A stretch of 64,000 nt of DNA from Gibbula magus (GCA_936450465.1 OW388296.1:50853750-50917749); one strand, 5' to 3'; counted from the stretch's first letter, positions 48,200 through 61,823 are shown. Numbers and translations are program-made. Notes: a model not told the origin generated them from the sequence alone.

Positions 48200-51100
48200 T
48201 AATTGTGTACTTCATTTTACTTAGTTAGCCTTGTCGATCTGAATACATACTGTGTAATGCATAACCAGTATGAGTATAGGGTTTGCTCGGTAGATTTCAA
48301 CTAGGGATGAACGTATTGTGGCACTGCTTGATTAAATTAAATTAAATTTGCCAATTAGTTGAAACAAATTTGTTTCGACATTAATTTGATGACGCTATCC
48401 GTTATTACAGGCATTCGAATTGTTAAAGTGTCTGACGTCGCTTTAATACACTGTGAAAACCTACTAGTAGTGATATCCGTTTATGATCATTAAAGCAAAT
48501 TATAGTTAGTCTGGCTATTAACTATCTTGTCCTTTTAATATACATACACTATTCAAATTACAAAATCTTTTTGATATCTGACTAAACTTGTTTTATTATT
48601 ATTAAATTACAAACAATGGACCTGAAGCTAAGCGTGTATATTGTTGTTAATGATACACTGTATGCATAAAGAACAGATTATTATCTTTTTCTTCTCAGAT
48701 GTTGTTGGATTTCTCAATGTATAATGCTCATTATTTGATTCCATCGCAAATTTAGTTATGTGAAAAGATGTTCTTCGGGAAGAAAGCAGAAATAATGCAG
48801 CTTTTTATTTGCTAGTTCTTCAATGCGTTTTACATCCGTTAAGAGGGAAACCGTTGGCCGTATGGAATACAGGAATATTATTTCTGAAAAAATGTGTCCT
48901 CCTTTCTTCCATATTCTGATGAAACATTTTTTATTTCAATCTTTATGTCTTCTTAAATATATATATTTATATTATTGCGTTGTTTTTGCTTTCTATTACC
49001 TGATGCAAATTTCCGTATATGTCCTTTAACTTCAACAAGACAGACCCCATTTGTTACAAAGAGCCAATCTACATGGAAAAACATTCCAGCATGACTATCC
49101 GTTTTTGTGGATTTTGTTGAAGGAAACTACTTTCAGACGGAAAGGTCTACTTACTGCTTCTTGAATGCAATTTTACTTGATTTATGTCCAGTATCAGAAG
49201 CCACAACTTGCTTTTTATGTCATTATGCCAACTGAAACCATCAATTCGTTTATGTTGACAGATCACGAACTAAACCAATAACAATTCATGCCCCTGGCAA
49301 GTCAAGAATAAATCTCGAATAACGAACTTGAACGTTTTAACTTGAGAATTTTCATAAAACGCATCGTGTTTTTCCTTGTTATTAAATCACTACCACGTCA
49401 CGTCGCATAAAAACAACACAACATGTTCCTTGTATTTACAAACACGTCATTCCTGTGTCATATCACATAATGATAATCTATAAAATGTAAGAGATGTTCT
49501 TGCTTCAAGCTAAATTTCTATCAAAAGTTCTTCGCATTCATTCGTGTAAGAGGAATATTGATAAAATTAAAGGAGAAATGATTTCTAAAGTTGAGAAAAC
49601 AAGGCATCTTCCAAATACATTTTTGCTAGGGTCTAATTCGAACCCACACTATTACATGTACATTGTATTTCACATCTGTCTAGACATCAAGAGAAAAGAA
49701 AGTGGTATACACGTAAACCATCACAGAAAGGAGACAGACAAATACTCCTTCAGCAATACATTCAATAATTATTTACAATAACGTTTCCTCAACTATGTTG
49801 GATTTTGCTATCAAACGTAGTTACATGAAGGTATATGGGAACTTCTGCTGTTGAGAGGAATGATAAATGAATGTTGATATATTTGAGAAGACACGTGAGT
49901 GAGATTATATTTATCATCAGTCATTCTTCATTACGTTTTAATGCGCTGGTGTCATAGCATGCAACGCCATCATGTTTATGACGCTATAGAATGGTGATGC
50001 CATTACTCGAAGATGTAAATTTCATAGTGTAGTTGAAGGTGGTAGGAAATCTACGAAGGTGTGTCCTACAAGTTTCTGGCGCGAATATGAATAAATGTAG
50101 GAAAGGCAATACTAAGAAATATCACTTGATCTCACACACACGGTATTTCCTGTGTTTTCACACACAGTTTTTGGAAGAATCAAATAATTCTCACATAGCA
50201 AATATAACGTAAGACTAGTAATGCCTTAACAAGAAATTGGTCAAGCTCAAGATACTCCAAGTGACTGAAAACTTCTACAATCGATGCAAGATGTTAACGT
50301 GAGAACAAATCCAACATCTAGCTGTGAACATATACATCATGTTGTCAACACGACACTGTAAACGAGGAACCTGTCGACATGATATTGAAATGGGGCGAGT
50401 CCAATGGACTACGAAAACCCAGAGCTTTTCTGTTTAATACCCTTCAATTAGTGTGTGCCCCGTCTGTTTGATATTGACTCAGAAAGAAATATGACCAAAG
50501 ATTTGTTTAACTGTTAAGATGGTGTTATAGATGAGGCAATTGATCAGGGAATGTATTCTGGGCTGTCTGTTCAGAAGGTGTACGGGACTATGTTTAGAAG
50601 CATTGCCTAAAAGGCTCTTTCGCGGACTATTGATTTCAAACCATTTATTTCAAGAGGTCGTCCTTTGTTGGGTTTTCTTTACAACTTAAAAGTTCTTTTA
50701 AAAGACAAACTGATATAATCCTTTCGGGATTTGGTGTAATTTAATTTTGAAGTTACAATTGAAACAATTATAACTTTGTTAGTTCCCTAAAGCATATTTT
50801 AAATGTTTACACCAAATAAGATTACACTGATTAAATTTCAATACCATTGTTCTCCTTTTCAAGACCAATATGTTGCTAACTGTATGCGTGTTCGTTTTAC
50901 TTTGGTACTTTATCTAGATCTACATACATATATATTTTAATTTCTATGCTATAATGCTATAATTGGTGTTTTCGACATAATGTGCTTCACAATTAAAGTA
51001 TAGAGCCATGTTGGCGTATTGATATATCATTTGTCTGCACGCCTGCAACGCTGAGCTATTGTTCAGATCAGAGTCGATTGCTTGAGGGTGAATTTGAGTT

Positions 51101-52030
51101 ATTACATTGTACAAACACGTTTAATCCTTGTCGTCTGATGCCTTGATATTAACTGTAGGTTATCACATTCATGGCAAATAGAACTCTATTTCTGGAGTAT
51201 TTCCTCTAACATGTAAGTATCCTTAATAAGTAAAGCACTTTATCACTTAAGGTCCCTTTAGTTGCCAGGTATGTACACGTATTACCCATATGGTTAACGA
51301 GTTAACATTTCGATTCGAGCTCATATGCACATGTCACGTTTGTTAAGCAACAATTGTGTCAGCGCGGGTTCCAGTATTTTGTCGACTGACGTCATAAACA
51401 TGTGTTTGTGACGTTAGTATGGCTGTCAATCGCAAGAGAAGTTGACCGTTTTCTGACTATTCACGCTATTAAAATGAAATTATAAAACTTTAACGAAACT
51501 TTTACGTGAACCGTTATTTCGTCACTTAATGTCCAAAGATTATTTCAAGATGCGTTAAATAACCAGCATTTCATATAAATTATTTTGTTTCCATAATATG
51601 TCAAGTTTAGAATAAATATAACTTCATAAAAGAGCGAACAATGAACTTCTTCAATCGTTTTATACCCCATCCTTATTTTGTAATGTATCAATTTATTTAG
51701 CATCACGTAGTGAACCTATGTCTGTACTTTGACTATATCATATGTTCTGATTATGTTCTATTCTGTTAGAGACAGATCACTAATATAAATATTTATTCGC
51801 AACTCGTAACATAACCATCACTTATATGACATTGTACATTCTGGCAAAACAGACATAATGTCTTTGATAAAACGTAAGGTGCTTTGCTGTTGTTTAAATA
51901 AAATAAACTCAGGACTCAGGACGCAGATGTACAAATGTAGAAGTATCTGTTACAGTCTCAGTCCCAAAGTAAAAATGAACTTCAACTTGGCAGTTACCTT
52001 ACCACATACATTGTGTATATACGTAATAGT
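48200..52030. other. No supported gene
   Basis: AT-rich. The frames at 48823-49029 and 49494-49781 have no recognised domain. TGACGTCA near 51389 is an isolated CRE-like word. Confidence 0.4.
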
Positions 52031-52031
52031 C

Positions 52032-52168
52032 GCCGACTGAGACCGAGGTGTTCAAGTTAGATGAACCCTCGCGCACGTGAATCATGAACGCCGATGCCGT
52101 AGGGCCGAGGTGTCCATGTTTTAAGTGCGCGAGGGTTCATCTAACTTGAACCCGAGGTCGAGGTCGGT
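52032..52168. repeat. Palindrome with perfect 27-bp core arms
   Basis: The arm at 52050-52076 (beginning GTTCAAGTTAGATGAACCC, ending CGCGCAC) is repeated exactly in reverse complement at 52125-52151. The outer GCCGACTGAGACCGAGGT and ACCCGAGGTCGAGGTCGG extend it imperfectly. The GC-rich loop carries GCCGATGCCGTAGGGCCG. Likely a MITE or transcribed hairpin. Confidence 0.9.
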
Positions 52169-53410
52169 AACTTTTTTACACACTGGCCCAAAACTAAACC
52201 AAACCGCATATAGAATAAAAAATACTTTTACTGGTAATTCTGGGGATGTTATGTTCAAAACATTGGGGTAAAAAGGACGGTTGTCCTTGACAGAAAAACG
52301 GTGTCTATATCAGTCGGCTTGCACAGACCTGAGCGAGTCGTGATGCACGTGCAACCAGTTTCAAACTAGAAAACATTACCTTGCCGTCAAAGCACAGCAG
52401 ACACCATGCACTGATACCGTGACATTCTTTACGGGCTTTAACAATACGAATTCGGACTTAAGTTAAAGCATCTAAATAATTTAGTTACAGTAAACTATCT
52501 ATACATCCCATACTCCTTGGAAGCACCGGTGACGTGTAACTACATGTAACCGATTTTGGTTAGAATACTCAGTTTTCATAACACCCTTCTTGTAGTGATT
52601 CATAACTAGTTATGTTCAAGTTTTACCAATCTTAAGGCATCATATCAGTAATTAGCCCTCCGTTTGCATTCTGCTCGCAACGTCTTTCCCACTAACACAC
52701 CAACTCCGCTTCTGTTCTCTTGACTAGACCGCCAATAGAATTTGGAAAATGAAATACTAAGATCAAGGAAATCACTTTTGCTTAGCCCTTTTACAAGACA
52801 AGACATATTGGCGGAACAGATCAAAGATCAATCGACCGGAAGTTCTCGTGAGATATCGAGGTAGTGAAAGTAACTGGCATCTGTTTGAGCTGGTCAGTCG
52901 CGGTTATGATCGAGGAATGTCTAGGGATGGTTCTAAATGATCATAGAGGAATCGATGTGTTTGATATTTCACCGTATCAATGATTTGAAACCTGATATTG
53001 CTGACCATCATGTACATGAATAGCGGGAAATTAAGTCAGTTACGCATCAACTGATTGATGGTTATTGTTTTGTACAGGTATCTTATTGGACTTTTTCTTT
53101 CAAAATTTTAACAATTTCAAGGTGGTCGTTAAAATTTTATATTTTATCAAACCAAATGTGGTGTGAAATCTAAGATAACTTCACAGCAAAGAATGGTTTG
53201 TAATGGATGTGCTAAAATCAACAATTTTAACCAATATAATTATAACTGATGTAATCAAAATCTGCTCAATATGTTATTTCATTGTCAACCCCGTCCCCTT
53301 ATAGACGATATAACTCATGCATACGTGTACATAAATATATCCAAAGAGAGGATAAAATCTAGGATATGTTTTCATGTCAAATTGTCATATGTCTGTACAA
53401 GCTCGAGTCG
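52169..53410. other. No supported gene
   Basis: AT-rich with no recognised array, inverted repeat or domain. Confidence 0.4.
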
Positions 53411-53414
53411 AGTC

Positions 53415-53478
53415 CATTGCGGGATTCGAACACACCCTGAGAGTCAGGCACCATTCGGACACGCTGACCAACTGATCC
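53415..53478 (-). repeat. tRNA-like remnant (SINE head or tRNA pseudogene)
   Basis: Read on the minus strand: TCAGTTGGTCAGCG is an A-box-like D arm and TGTTCGAATCCC (53421-53432) is a B box, 30-odd bases apart as in tRNAs. The intervening CCTGACTCTCAGG gives a stem with only a 3-base loop, and the acceptor stem is not found, so it is not a working tRNA. The amino-acid identity is not assignable. Confidence 0.5.
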
Positions 53479-53606
53479 AATACTATCATGCCATAGAGAC
53501 CAGACTGTCAAAAACAGTACTATATTTTTTTTATTATTGCAACAATATACTCAACAATATAACGTTACATGTGTTCACAACCTTAACGGCATATATTGCT
53601 AAAGTA

Positions 53607-53820
53607 CCGTATATCCTCTAATAAGCGCCCGGGCGCTTATTTGTTCAGCATCCCTTGACCCGCTTATTAGAGGCCCGGCGCTTTTTTGGAGATCAGGTGC
53701 TTATTCATTTAATAGACCATTGAAGTTTACTAAGGAAATATTAATTTAATGGTTTAGACCTGGTGCTTTTAAGATACCCTGCGCGTATTTGAGACCCGGT
53801 GCTTATTAGAAGAAATACGG
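53607..53820. mobile_element. TA-flanked MITE with CCGTATxTCxTCTAATAAGC ends, 214 bp
   Basis: The left end CCGTATATCCTCTAATAAGC and the reverse complement of the right end CCGTATTTCTTCTAATAAGC differ at two positions. TA borders both (53605-53606, 53821-53822), as in Tc1/mariner-like targets. Interior GGCGCTTATT/CCCGCTTATTAGAGG repeats the end motif. Non-coding. Confidence 0.85.
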
Positions 53821-53822
53821 TA

Positions 53823-55756
53823 TTGCATATTTACATAAGAACGAGACTCAATCCGGGACCTTGTATTATTGTAGTGTCTAGGGATGAAAACCTCTATGAC
53901 AATATTTCCTGCTGGCAGTGTCCATTTCCCCGTCAAGCAGACAGTATTCCAAGGAGTAATAGCTTCAATCATTTAAGAAGATAATGGGTCCCCACTTCTA
54001 TCACTCGTGTTCATACTGGATAAGGGTGTCGGAGTGTTCAACAACTATTGAGAGGAACATCATATTACTGTCGTGGTGTTCGGATTACAGGCTGTTTAAC
54101 AATATGTTTTCTCCTTATTTGTAGTAGGACTCCGTAGTTATAGTAACTGTAGTTTATTTCAAAAATGTAGGCGGGAGACGTTAAATGTTAGATGTTAAAC
54201 CTACTGGTTTTGCATTTTACTTATGTTGCGCAACAAATATGTGTACTATACATAATATGTTCACAATGTAGTGGCGCACAGTAAATTATATCTTAACCAA
54301 TACGATCATACATGATGCAATGTGATGAAGTAACATTATGGACAATTGCTTACTGTGAATATTAAAAGGAAATAATGTAATTCTTTAAAGATTAGTTATG
54401 GACAATTTATTTTTCGAGATAAATAAAGGTTTAAATTTAAACTCCGATTAAAATTTGTACTAAACTCTTGACAAGACAGGTCATTATAAAATGGACACGC
54501 AAGACAATCATGGTGTTCTGTTTCTGCATTTAGAATGATGTTTCTCCAGTAATCCTTCACAAATCTCGGTGAAAGTGTTTCAAAATGGAGCGCTGTGGTT
54601 TAAGTCAGGTATGCTGATGCTTTGTCTTTTTTGCCGAATTTCAACAATTCGAATTCGCATTTCGACAACGTTGTCTATTTTACAAATGATATACGCAACT
54701 AATTATGCTAAATTCTCTTTAAAATTGGTGTGAAGTTCTAATTTGATGCTGTCTTGGAAGTGTTCTTCAAACCTTTTACAATTCATCATCAAATGCAAGT
54801 CTTAATAGATAGACAAGTTCTTCATTACAAAGTGGCGATCGTGATATTCAGTAGAGGCGAATGCAGATTTTAACATATCATTTTGTTTGAAGATCACAGA
54901 AAGGTTTATCTGTTCTTTAATGTGAGCTGCAATTAGAAGGAAAGCGTCAGATTGAACTAATCTGTAACTGAAAAGTCTTTATGTCGGTCCCCTAATGACA
55001 AATGGACGTGCAACAATTACTTTAACTCTTCACCCTGCAGTAGTGGTTAGTTTGAGAAGTATTCTTATCATTCAAATGAGAAAATGAAGCACGTTGTCTT
55101 CAGAATTCATTATTTTGATTTAATTATAACTTCAAAGGTCAATGTGATGTTCTTTGTTTTGACAGTCAAACGCGATAAAGTACACAGCGCTTTGATAATT
55201 ATCACAGAGGGTTTTCTTCAAAAGGTTCAAATGTCCACATAAATACTGTTCGATTCATTGATCCTTTTTTGCACGGAAATCTGCTCTTGGTGCTCAGCAT
55301 TTAGGCGATGTGATCTTGTGATTTTTGGGATATCAAAATTTTATATTGCTTTTTGCGAACTATTGCAAATGCTCTTTTGAATTTTTTAACAGACGAACTG
55401 GCTTGAAATGAAATCGTAAACGGGAAAATGTTATCCTCTAATCTTCAATAAAACATCACTGAACACAGCACCGCAAATAATCTTGGAACAGTCATTCTAT
55501 GACTTCATAGTCTTTGGATGTCATCGAGTTTTGACGTCACAGTATTATGAGGCATGTAGTTAATGATTTCAAAGTATTGTGATGTCGAGTACGTGATGTT
55601 GAGGGGTGTTTCATTATTTAAGATCTACAGTAAAAACGATCTCCTAGAAGATATAAAATTACAAAGTCTTTGTGAATGTGGATGTCCATCTTTGTTCAGT
55701 TTTAAAACTATATTACACGCTTATTCCTGTTGCAGTCTCTTGTCTTGTTAAAAGGG
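53823..55756. other. No supported gene
   Basis: AT-rich with no recognised domain, array or long inverted repeat. Confidence 0.4.
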
Positions 55757-55758
55757 TA

Positions 55759-56157
55759 CACTCAACAGAAACGTTCCCATGCGAAATACAAGATTATTCC
55801 ACCCAAGTGTGTTACCATGACTCAAACAGAGATATATAATGACTTCAGAAGCCAACTAAACTAAATCTGAAAATCATTATCTTTTCATATTTCTGAGAAA
55901 CTCACGTTTTAAGAAATCGTCGTGTCGAATATCATTATCTGGAGGAGCCAAACACCATTTTGAAAAAGCTATTTCAACATCCCAAGTGTACTTGAACAGA
56001 CATACTAAATAAAAGTATCATATTCTGATGAAATTGCGGGTACCTCTTTACATATCATGTCCCAATTACAAGCAATTAAATTCGATTTTACTCCGGCAAC
56101 AGTGTTGAGTTTTTTACACAAATGAAATTGTGGTGGCGTTTCTTTTGCGGTTGAGTA
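55759..56157. mobile_element. TACACTCAACCG-family MITE, 399 bp
   Basis: The left end CACTCAACAGAAACG and the reverse complement of the right end TACTCAACCGCAAAAGAAAC then GCCACC are bordered by TA (55757-55758 and 56158-56159). Interior words CCAAGTGTACTTGAACAGA and TTTCTGAGAAACTCACG match the 6903-9088 element in reverse orientation, so this is its short internally deleted relative. Confidence 0.75.
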
Positions 56158-56224
56158 TACATGCATAATACACTTATCAGACTATTACTACTGGGAACAT
56201 CATGGGAAATATTTCCACTAAGTT

Positions 56225-56482
56225 TTATATCACATCAATACACACATCCGTGGAGATACCAAACCGTCTGCTTGTTCTCAAGAAAAACTGCTGAAATGCT
56301 TCGAGAAGAGCCCTAAGCCAAACTCGATTGACAGCTTTGCTGTTTGCTCTTAATCTTGGTATCACTCCACTGGTTGTATACCGCGTAAACATGACATATC
56401 GAGCCGGCAAGACGTATAAATGACAGTGCTGTCTATGGTCGTCTTCTTGAAGACTGTTTTTGTAAACGTATGTATAATTCAA
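56225..56482 (-). other. Unrecognised 85-codon frame
   Basis: Directly beside the 55759-56157 MITE. Protein-like composition with a Leu/Ala/Arg-rich stretch (KAVNRVWLRALLEAFQQFF), ending in a stop. No family is recognised and no splice sites or partner exons could be assigned. Possibly a decayed transposon frame. Confidence 0.15.
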
Positions 56483-57284
56483 AGAAGTGTATTACATACA
56501 CTGTGGCGTAGAACTGAAATATGTTTAAAATGAGGGCTTCAATTTAAGTGAAACGTCCGAACGTTCCTTTTTTGCTGGAATAAGATCCTTAGTCATGTCG
56601 TATGACACTTGATAGATAACTTATTGTATATATGTTACAACCGAGAGGTTCTGTTTGCGATTTGTAGTTTTAAGTCAATTTTAATATATTCATGTTTAAT
56701 GGTATCATGATCTTTAAACCATGTGAGGCTTAAAAATGAATCACTATAGAGGTTGAAGATGATCAAATTTAAGAACAATGTTACCGTAAAAGGGCGAAAC
56801 GATGGCTCATTAATTGTAATGACTCAATGTTACAATGTTATAATGCTGACAGATTCACTGATTGAGGAATTATAATTGTAACAATTGTAACAATTCACAA
56901 CCTGAGTACAATGGCATTGTTTGATGCCTGCGAATCATAATTCTGAATTTTTTGCATTATGGTTTACTTTTTTACTTTTACGTATTGCGCATGCACTTGC
57001 CTGCATGACTTATCACTTTGATTGTGAATAACTGTGAATTTTCACTTTCAGTACTCAAATGTAAAACACTGAAGCTTATATAATGAGACCTAAATCAAGT
57101 AAATGAAGAAAGTTACAATATAGGAAAAAAATATAAACTTTTCATCAGTTTCTGAAACTCGAAAACAGGTATTCCCCATGGAGTATCGATGTATCGATGT
57201 GTCGTGACATTCCTATTGAAGAGCGAATAGCGTCAGTGGCAGGCACGCAGGTTGCGTACAGCACAAGACGATGAATCAAAATTA

Positions 57285-57525
57285 TTTGGGAAACAACATA
57301 ATTATTCATTCAGGGGACGGAATGATAATGAAGGAATTCAAATTGGTTGTCTTGAGAGAGAACTTGATGAGAATGATAGGGCGTGTTTGAATCTCTGGAG
57401 TGTATTCCGAGAAACCCATCATTAGATCGAAGTTGCTCTTAATCAATGATGCCCAGTGTCCTTAGCAGGACCAACAGACCTTTGACATGATCACAACTCT
57501 CTTTGCGTCAATACTTGTACTAAAC
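57285..57525. repeat. Dispersed repeat, copy 2 (partner at 45166-45420)
   Basis: Same orientation as copy 1, about 12.1 kb away, with frequent substitutions and small indels. The frame open in copy 1 is interrupted here. Confidence 0.65.
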
Positions 57526-57956
57526 TATATTGAAACAATGTGAATAGTTATAATGATATGATAATCAAACAATATAACATGGTACATGAAATATCAAAAT
57601 CATATATCTCTTGTTGAATACACAATTATTAATTACATAAACATGAAAGTTATAAACTGTATACAGACATACAAGAAAAGCTGGGTAATGGTGTGGGGTA
57701 CTTTTAGGTTTCTAGTAGTTATCCATCGCCACTTCGAAGTTGTTGGGGTATTAGAAATGAGCTTTGTCCGTCTGTGCGTTCTCTAGTGTGCGACTTTGTA
57801 TCACCAGATCATAACTATAAACACATCCTATGGAGGCGTACATGTACGTCCCTCATACGCCTTTTAGATTGTGTTGACCATGACATTATCCTCAAGTTAT
57901 GACACATTTCTACATACAAGCACGCACAGAAAATGTCCCAGGCAATGGCATACATG

Positions 57957-58247
57957 GTCGGTATACAGGTATAGGTGACTCAACCAGGTATACATATACA
58001 GGTGACTCTACCTGGTATACATGTACAGGTGACTCTACCGGGCATACGTGTACAGGTGACTATACCAGGTATACATGTACATGTGACTGTACCAGGTACA
58101 CATGTACAGGTGACTCTACCTGGTATACATGTACAGGTGACTCTACCGGGCATACGTGTACAGGTGACTATACCAGGTATACATGTACAGGTGACTGTAC
58201 CAGGTACACATGTACAGGTGACTCTACCAGGTATACATGTACATGTA
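57957..58247. repeat. 27-bp minisatellite with 108-bp higher-order unit
   Basis: Units follow AGGTGACTCTACC then TGGTATACATGTAC (27 bp). Four variant units (differing at CTACCT, CTACCGGGCATACG, TATACC and TGTACC) repeat in the same order as a 108-bp block. As 27 and 108 are divisible by three, both strands stay open in several frames (nine-residue units such as GDSTWYTCT or VTLPGIHVQ). These frames are by-products of the array. Confidence 0.95.
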
Positions 58248-58556
58248 CTTGGTTCACTAATAGACAGAAGATATGTTTTGTTTAGTACATACGATTGTAA
58301 TGTATGTATTTCAACACTATTGAGTTGCGTGCCTCCTCGAATCAAATGTGATGCACATATTGTCAATCGTACTAAGAAGTCCTCAAACTTGGTAAACTTT
58401 GCCACCTAGAAAGATGTTACCTGTACAAGAGAAATATGTACAGAAAATAAGTATAAACCCACTGAAAACAAAGTTCATACAAATTGATGTAGTTTCTTCT
58501 ATAAGATAGTAAAAATAAAGTAAGTTCAATGATCAATAACTTTAAAAATTCATGCA

Positions 58557-58698
58557 CAGGGAGACCTCGTTTAACCAGACCCAATACCCGAAACCTCGGT
58601 TATCCGCACGATACTATTAGATTCGCTTAACCGCGCGACTTGCTATCGGGACGATTTTCAACTGCAACCGATTTGTGCGGATAAACAGGGTCTGTCTG
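58557..58698. mobile_element. Tigger/pogo-like MITE, ~142 bp
   Basis: The left end CAGGGAGACCTCGTTTAACC and the reverse complement of the right end CAGACAGACCCTGTTTATCC match imperfectly. The interior repeats ACCTCGGTTATCCGC. The ends resemble pogo/Tigger termini (CAG…ACCTCG…). The right flank begins TA, but the left flank is CA, so the target duplication has decayed. Confidence 0.65.
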
Positions 58699-58699
58699 T

Positions 58700-61600
58700 A
58701 GATGACATATTTAATAATTTCATCCTTAAAAGACGAATGCTTGTTTTTTTCTGCAATTTTCAACAGATGCGATCATTATTTCTTCATGAGACCATTATTT
58801 ATACACTACACACGTACACAGACCGTTTCCGTTTGGATCTGTTTTCATTTCAATCCGCAACGTCTTCCGTGACAAATGGATTGTACTTTGAAGGCATTGC
58901 GTTAGATAAGAGAAGATTTATGGCTGCATGCTGTTGACGGGTTGATTAATACGCTAACTAGTTAAATAACCTAACCCCCAAAAATACTTACGATTAATGC
59001 ATTTTGGATTTATTCACTTGGTAACTGACAAAAGTGAACATTAATCAAATAGTTAAGTGCATGTAAGCCATGAATGTATATGTGTCTCCATGAAAGAAAA
59101 TCAAATGAGCAAGCATGACCTTAATTATGTTATAAAGACAAAATCCTGAATTGCCTTGCAATTATTCTTTTCTCAATTTGACTACCTGTATAAAGCACAA
59201 TTTGTTCCAGGCAAATGTGTTTTGATTACTAGCTCTACTGCCTACCTTTGATTTACTGTTGACAACACATCTATATGAAGATGGTAAGTATCTAGGTCTC
59301 CTGAATAGATAGTGTTGATAACGAGCAAATATGTCCGTTTACATAATGACGGACTCACATTGCTATTTATATAACATAAATAATTACATAATGGCGTGTT
59401 TCAATTAATATCCGTTCAAACTTGGAAACTCAAAGATTCCTAAACGTGTTCATAGTTGTGAAGAATCTACATTTGCTTTTCAAATGGGTCCTTTGTCGTA
59501 CCATCAAGTGATGAATAATAGTGGATATATTATCGTAAATATCGAGTGATTCATTAGTCTTGTTTCTAATTGGTTTTGCTCCTGTACGTCCCTGCATTTT
59601 GAAATATTCAACTTCAGAATGTTCCGTGGCATTGATTTAATCAATATATTCAGTGTGTCGCCTGCATAATTATTTAATGTCGATAAATCATTTTGTAAAA
59701 ACTTCATGTCATGATATGATAAAGTAAGATCGAGCGAAATGTACTAAAATTAACAAGTTTTAAACCTCACAATGCCGACGCACAGAGTCCGAAACACCGG
59801 TCAGCCCGGTCAATCCATCACATTATCGGATGGAAACGATCGCAATTACCGTTTTACAGCTTCTGTTAATGAGGTAATCGAAGTAAAGAGCCATCTTTTA
59901 TAAACTTGTCCACGTGATATATGTAGGTGACAACAGGCTTGGTATTGGGAGATCGCAGCACCAATGGAAAGTTGTCGTTAAATAAGACCATCTATTCTTT
60001 CGATAACATGTCGCATATCTGCCTGATTAATGGACTAATCAGGCGTAATGACCAGAGACAGCGTGTGTTTGGAACTGAGCACATGTCTCATCGGACCTCT
60101 GTCAGCTTGAGAAGACGGAAAGTCATCAGTGGCGGGAAATTGTGTAGTAAGAAATGCCACTTGGACAAACTGTAATCTGTTAAAAGCCTATCGACAATGG
60201 TATTAGTTAGGTGTGATTTATTGAGCGTATTCAAGACCAGTGTTACATTCGGAAATCTCATTATCTGTACTTACTCAAGATGGTGGTTTAACGAAGGGGC
60301 GTTGTATGAAACCGTACCATCATATCGAAGGTCGTGTGATGAAGAACAGAGATTGACAGATCAAACGTGTTTCATCAGGAATTGGCGCTATATCGGGAGT
60401 TAAGGCCGCTATGGTCAGCGGAAAACGTGTTTCATTAATTATGAATTGGCGGTATATCGAGAGCGAAGGGCGTTATATGTAGATAAAGGAGGTGCAACAA
60501 CAATAATTAATAGATGGTGTAAGAGATCGGTTGTGTCAAATGTGACGGAACAAACGTTTTGTTGAGTGAAGAAGTGTTATCTGGTAATATGAAGTGTTAA
60601 GAGGTGTTCTACGGAGCATTAAATACCCACATCGATATACCAAGAAACACGTGAATAAAACTGATGGGTAATATGAGCCAAGCGTTAGTTTGAGGATGTC
60701 ATTGGCCGACATACACTGACTGTCAGGTCGCTGTTCATTATCAGTTGCTTTATTAGCATGTCCTGTGAAGCGTCTACTCGTAATTCAGCTCCGCCGGACT
60801 AATAAGACTTGTCGACATAAGTTCAGAGGTCATGGCCTTGAAACCCACACCTCTGACTGTGCTGTCGTACTTGATTAGGAAGCTTTAGTAATGAAATCGA
60901 GTTTTGAGCGGTTGGCGAAATGCAAAAATCTGTGTCACTGATCCCCCTGATCTGTAATGAGACTTTATGTATATGTATGATGGACTTTAAATAAAATTAA
61001 ATATTGAAATGATATCTAGTGATAAAACATTTGTGTACGAAATTCATTTTTAAGCAACACTGGTTTTCTCTTCATGTACATTTACCTGTGTCAAATTTAA
61101 CTAATCATGGCATAAAAATAGATACTGACAATGTTTTTCGCAGATGAAGAAATATAAAGTAATTAGGACAATATTTTATTCAATGAAGGATCATGGCTTA
61201 AAGGCGGATTTGCTCCACAGTGTAAATATATCCAGCATGGATGACTCTGGTTAATGATAAACGAAATAATAATTAGACAAATGGAAGAATATTTCATACA
61301 GAATATACACATTTTTGTCTAAAAATAGGACACACTTATTTCTCATATCTCACAGTCTAATGTCAAAGCCTACAACGGACTGCTTGAAAGGAATGTACGG
61401 TTGAAAGCTGACAGCATATGCCATGTATGTTCAATAATACCTTCTGTGAAATGCCAGACGCCTGTTAAACTCCCTCAAGCATTGGTGTGGAGAAGAAGTG
61501 ACAGATCCGTCATGGTATTTTTCTTGATCAGCTTAGAGATCAATCATTACTTAGATCGGTGTAAAGCAGGGATTTATAGATCAAATGGCATCAATTATAT

Positions 61601-61820
61601 ATAACCCAGGTTACAGGTGTAACGCGGTATATTTGAGTTGACAGATTCGTAAGGTGGCACATCGCGTGGGATTAACTTTTATATTGGAATAATATGGCGG
61701 GTGGGTCTTCTACTCGTTATAGGAGTATGTGCAGAGGAAAGTAAAACAGTATGTACATATGGAGACGACTGAACAATTTACGTATATCTCACCAAGTGTC
61801 TTCTGATATCAAATATATCA
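58700..61820. other. No supported gene; small local duplication
   Basis: A two-copy ~58-bp duplication at 60365-60475 shares AAACGTGTTTCAT and GAATTGGCG(C/G)TATATCG(G/A)GAG. Frames at 59927-60175 and 60197-60403 have no recognised domain. The rest is AT-rich. Confidence 0.4.
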
Positions 61821-61823
61821 ACA

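Noticed and set aside
53415..53478. Functional tRNA on the minus strand
   Set aside because: The anticodon stem closes on a 3-base loop and no acceptor stem is present; kept only as a tRNA-like remnant.
57899..58409. Three overlapping repetitive frames of 128-144 codons
   Set aside because: All arise from one 27-bp minisatellite on both strands; starts are not supported.
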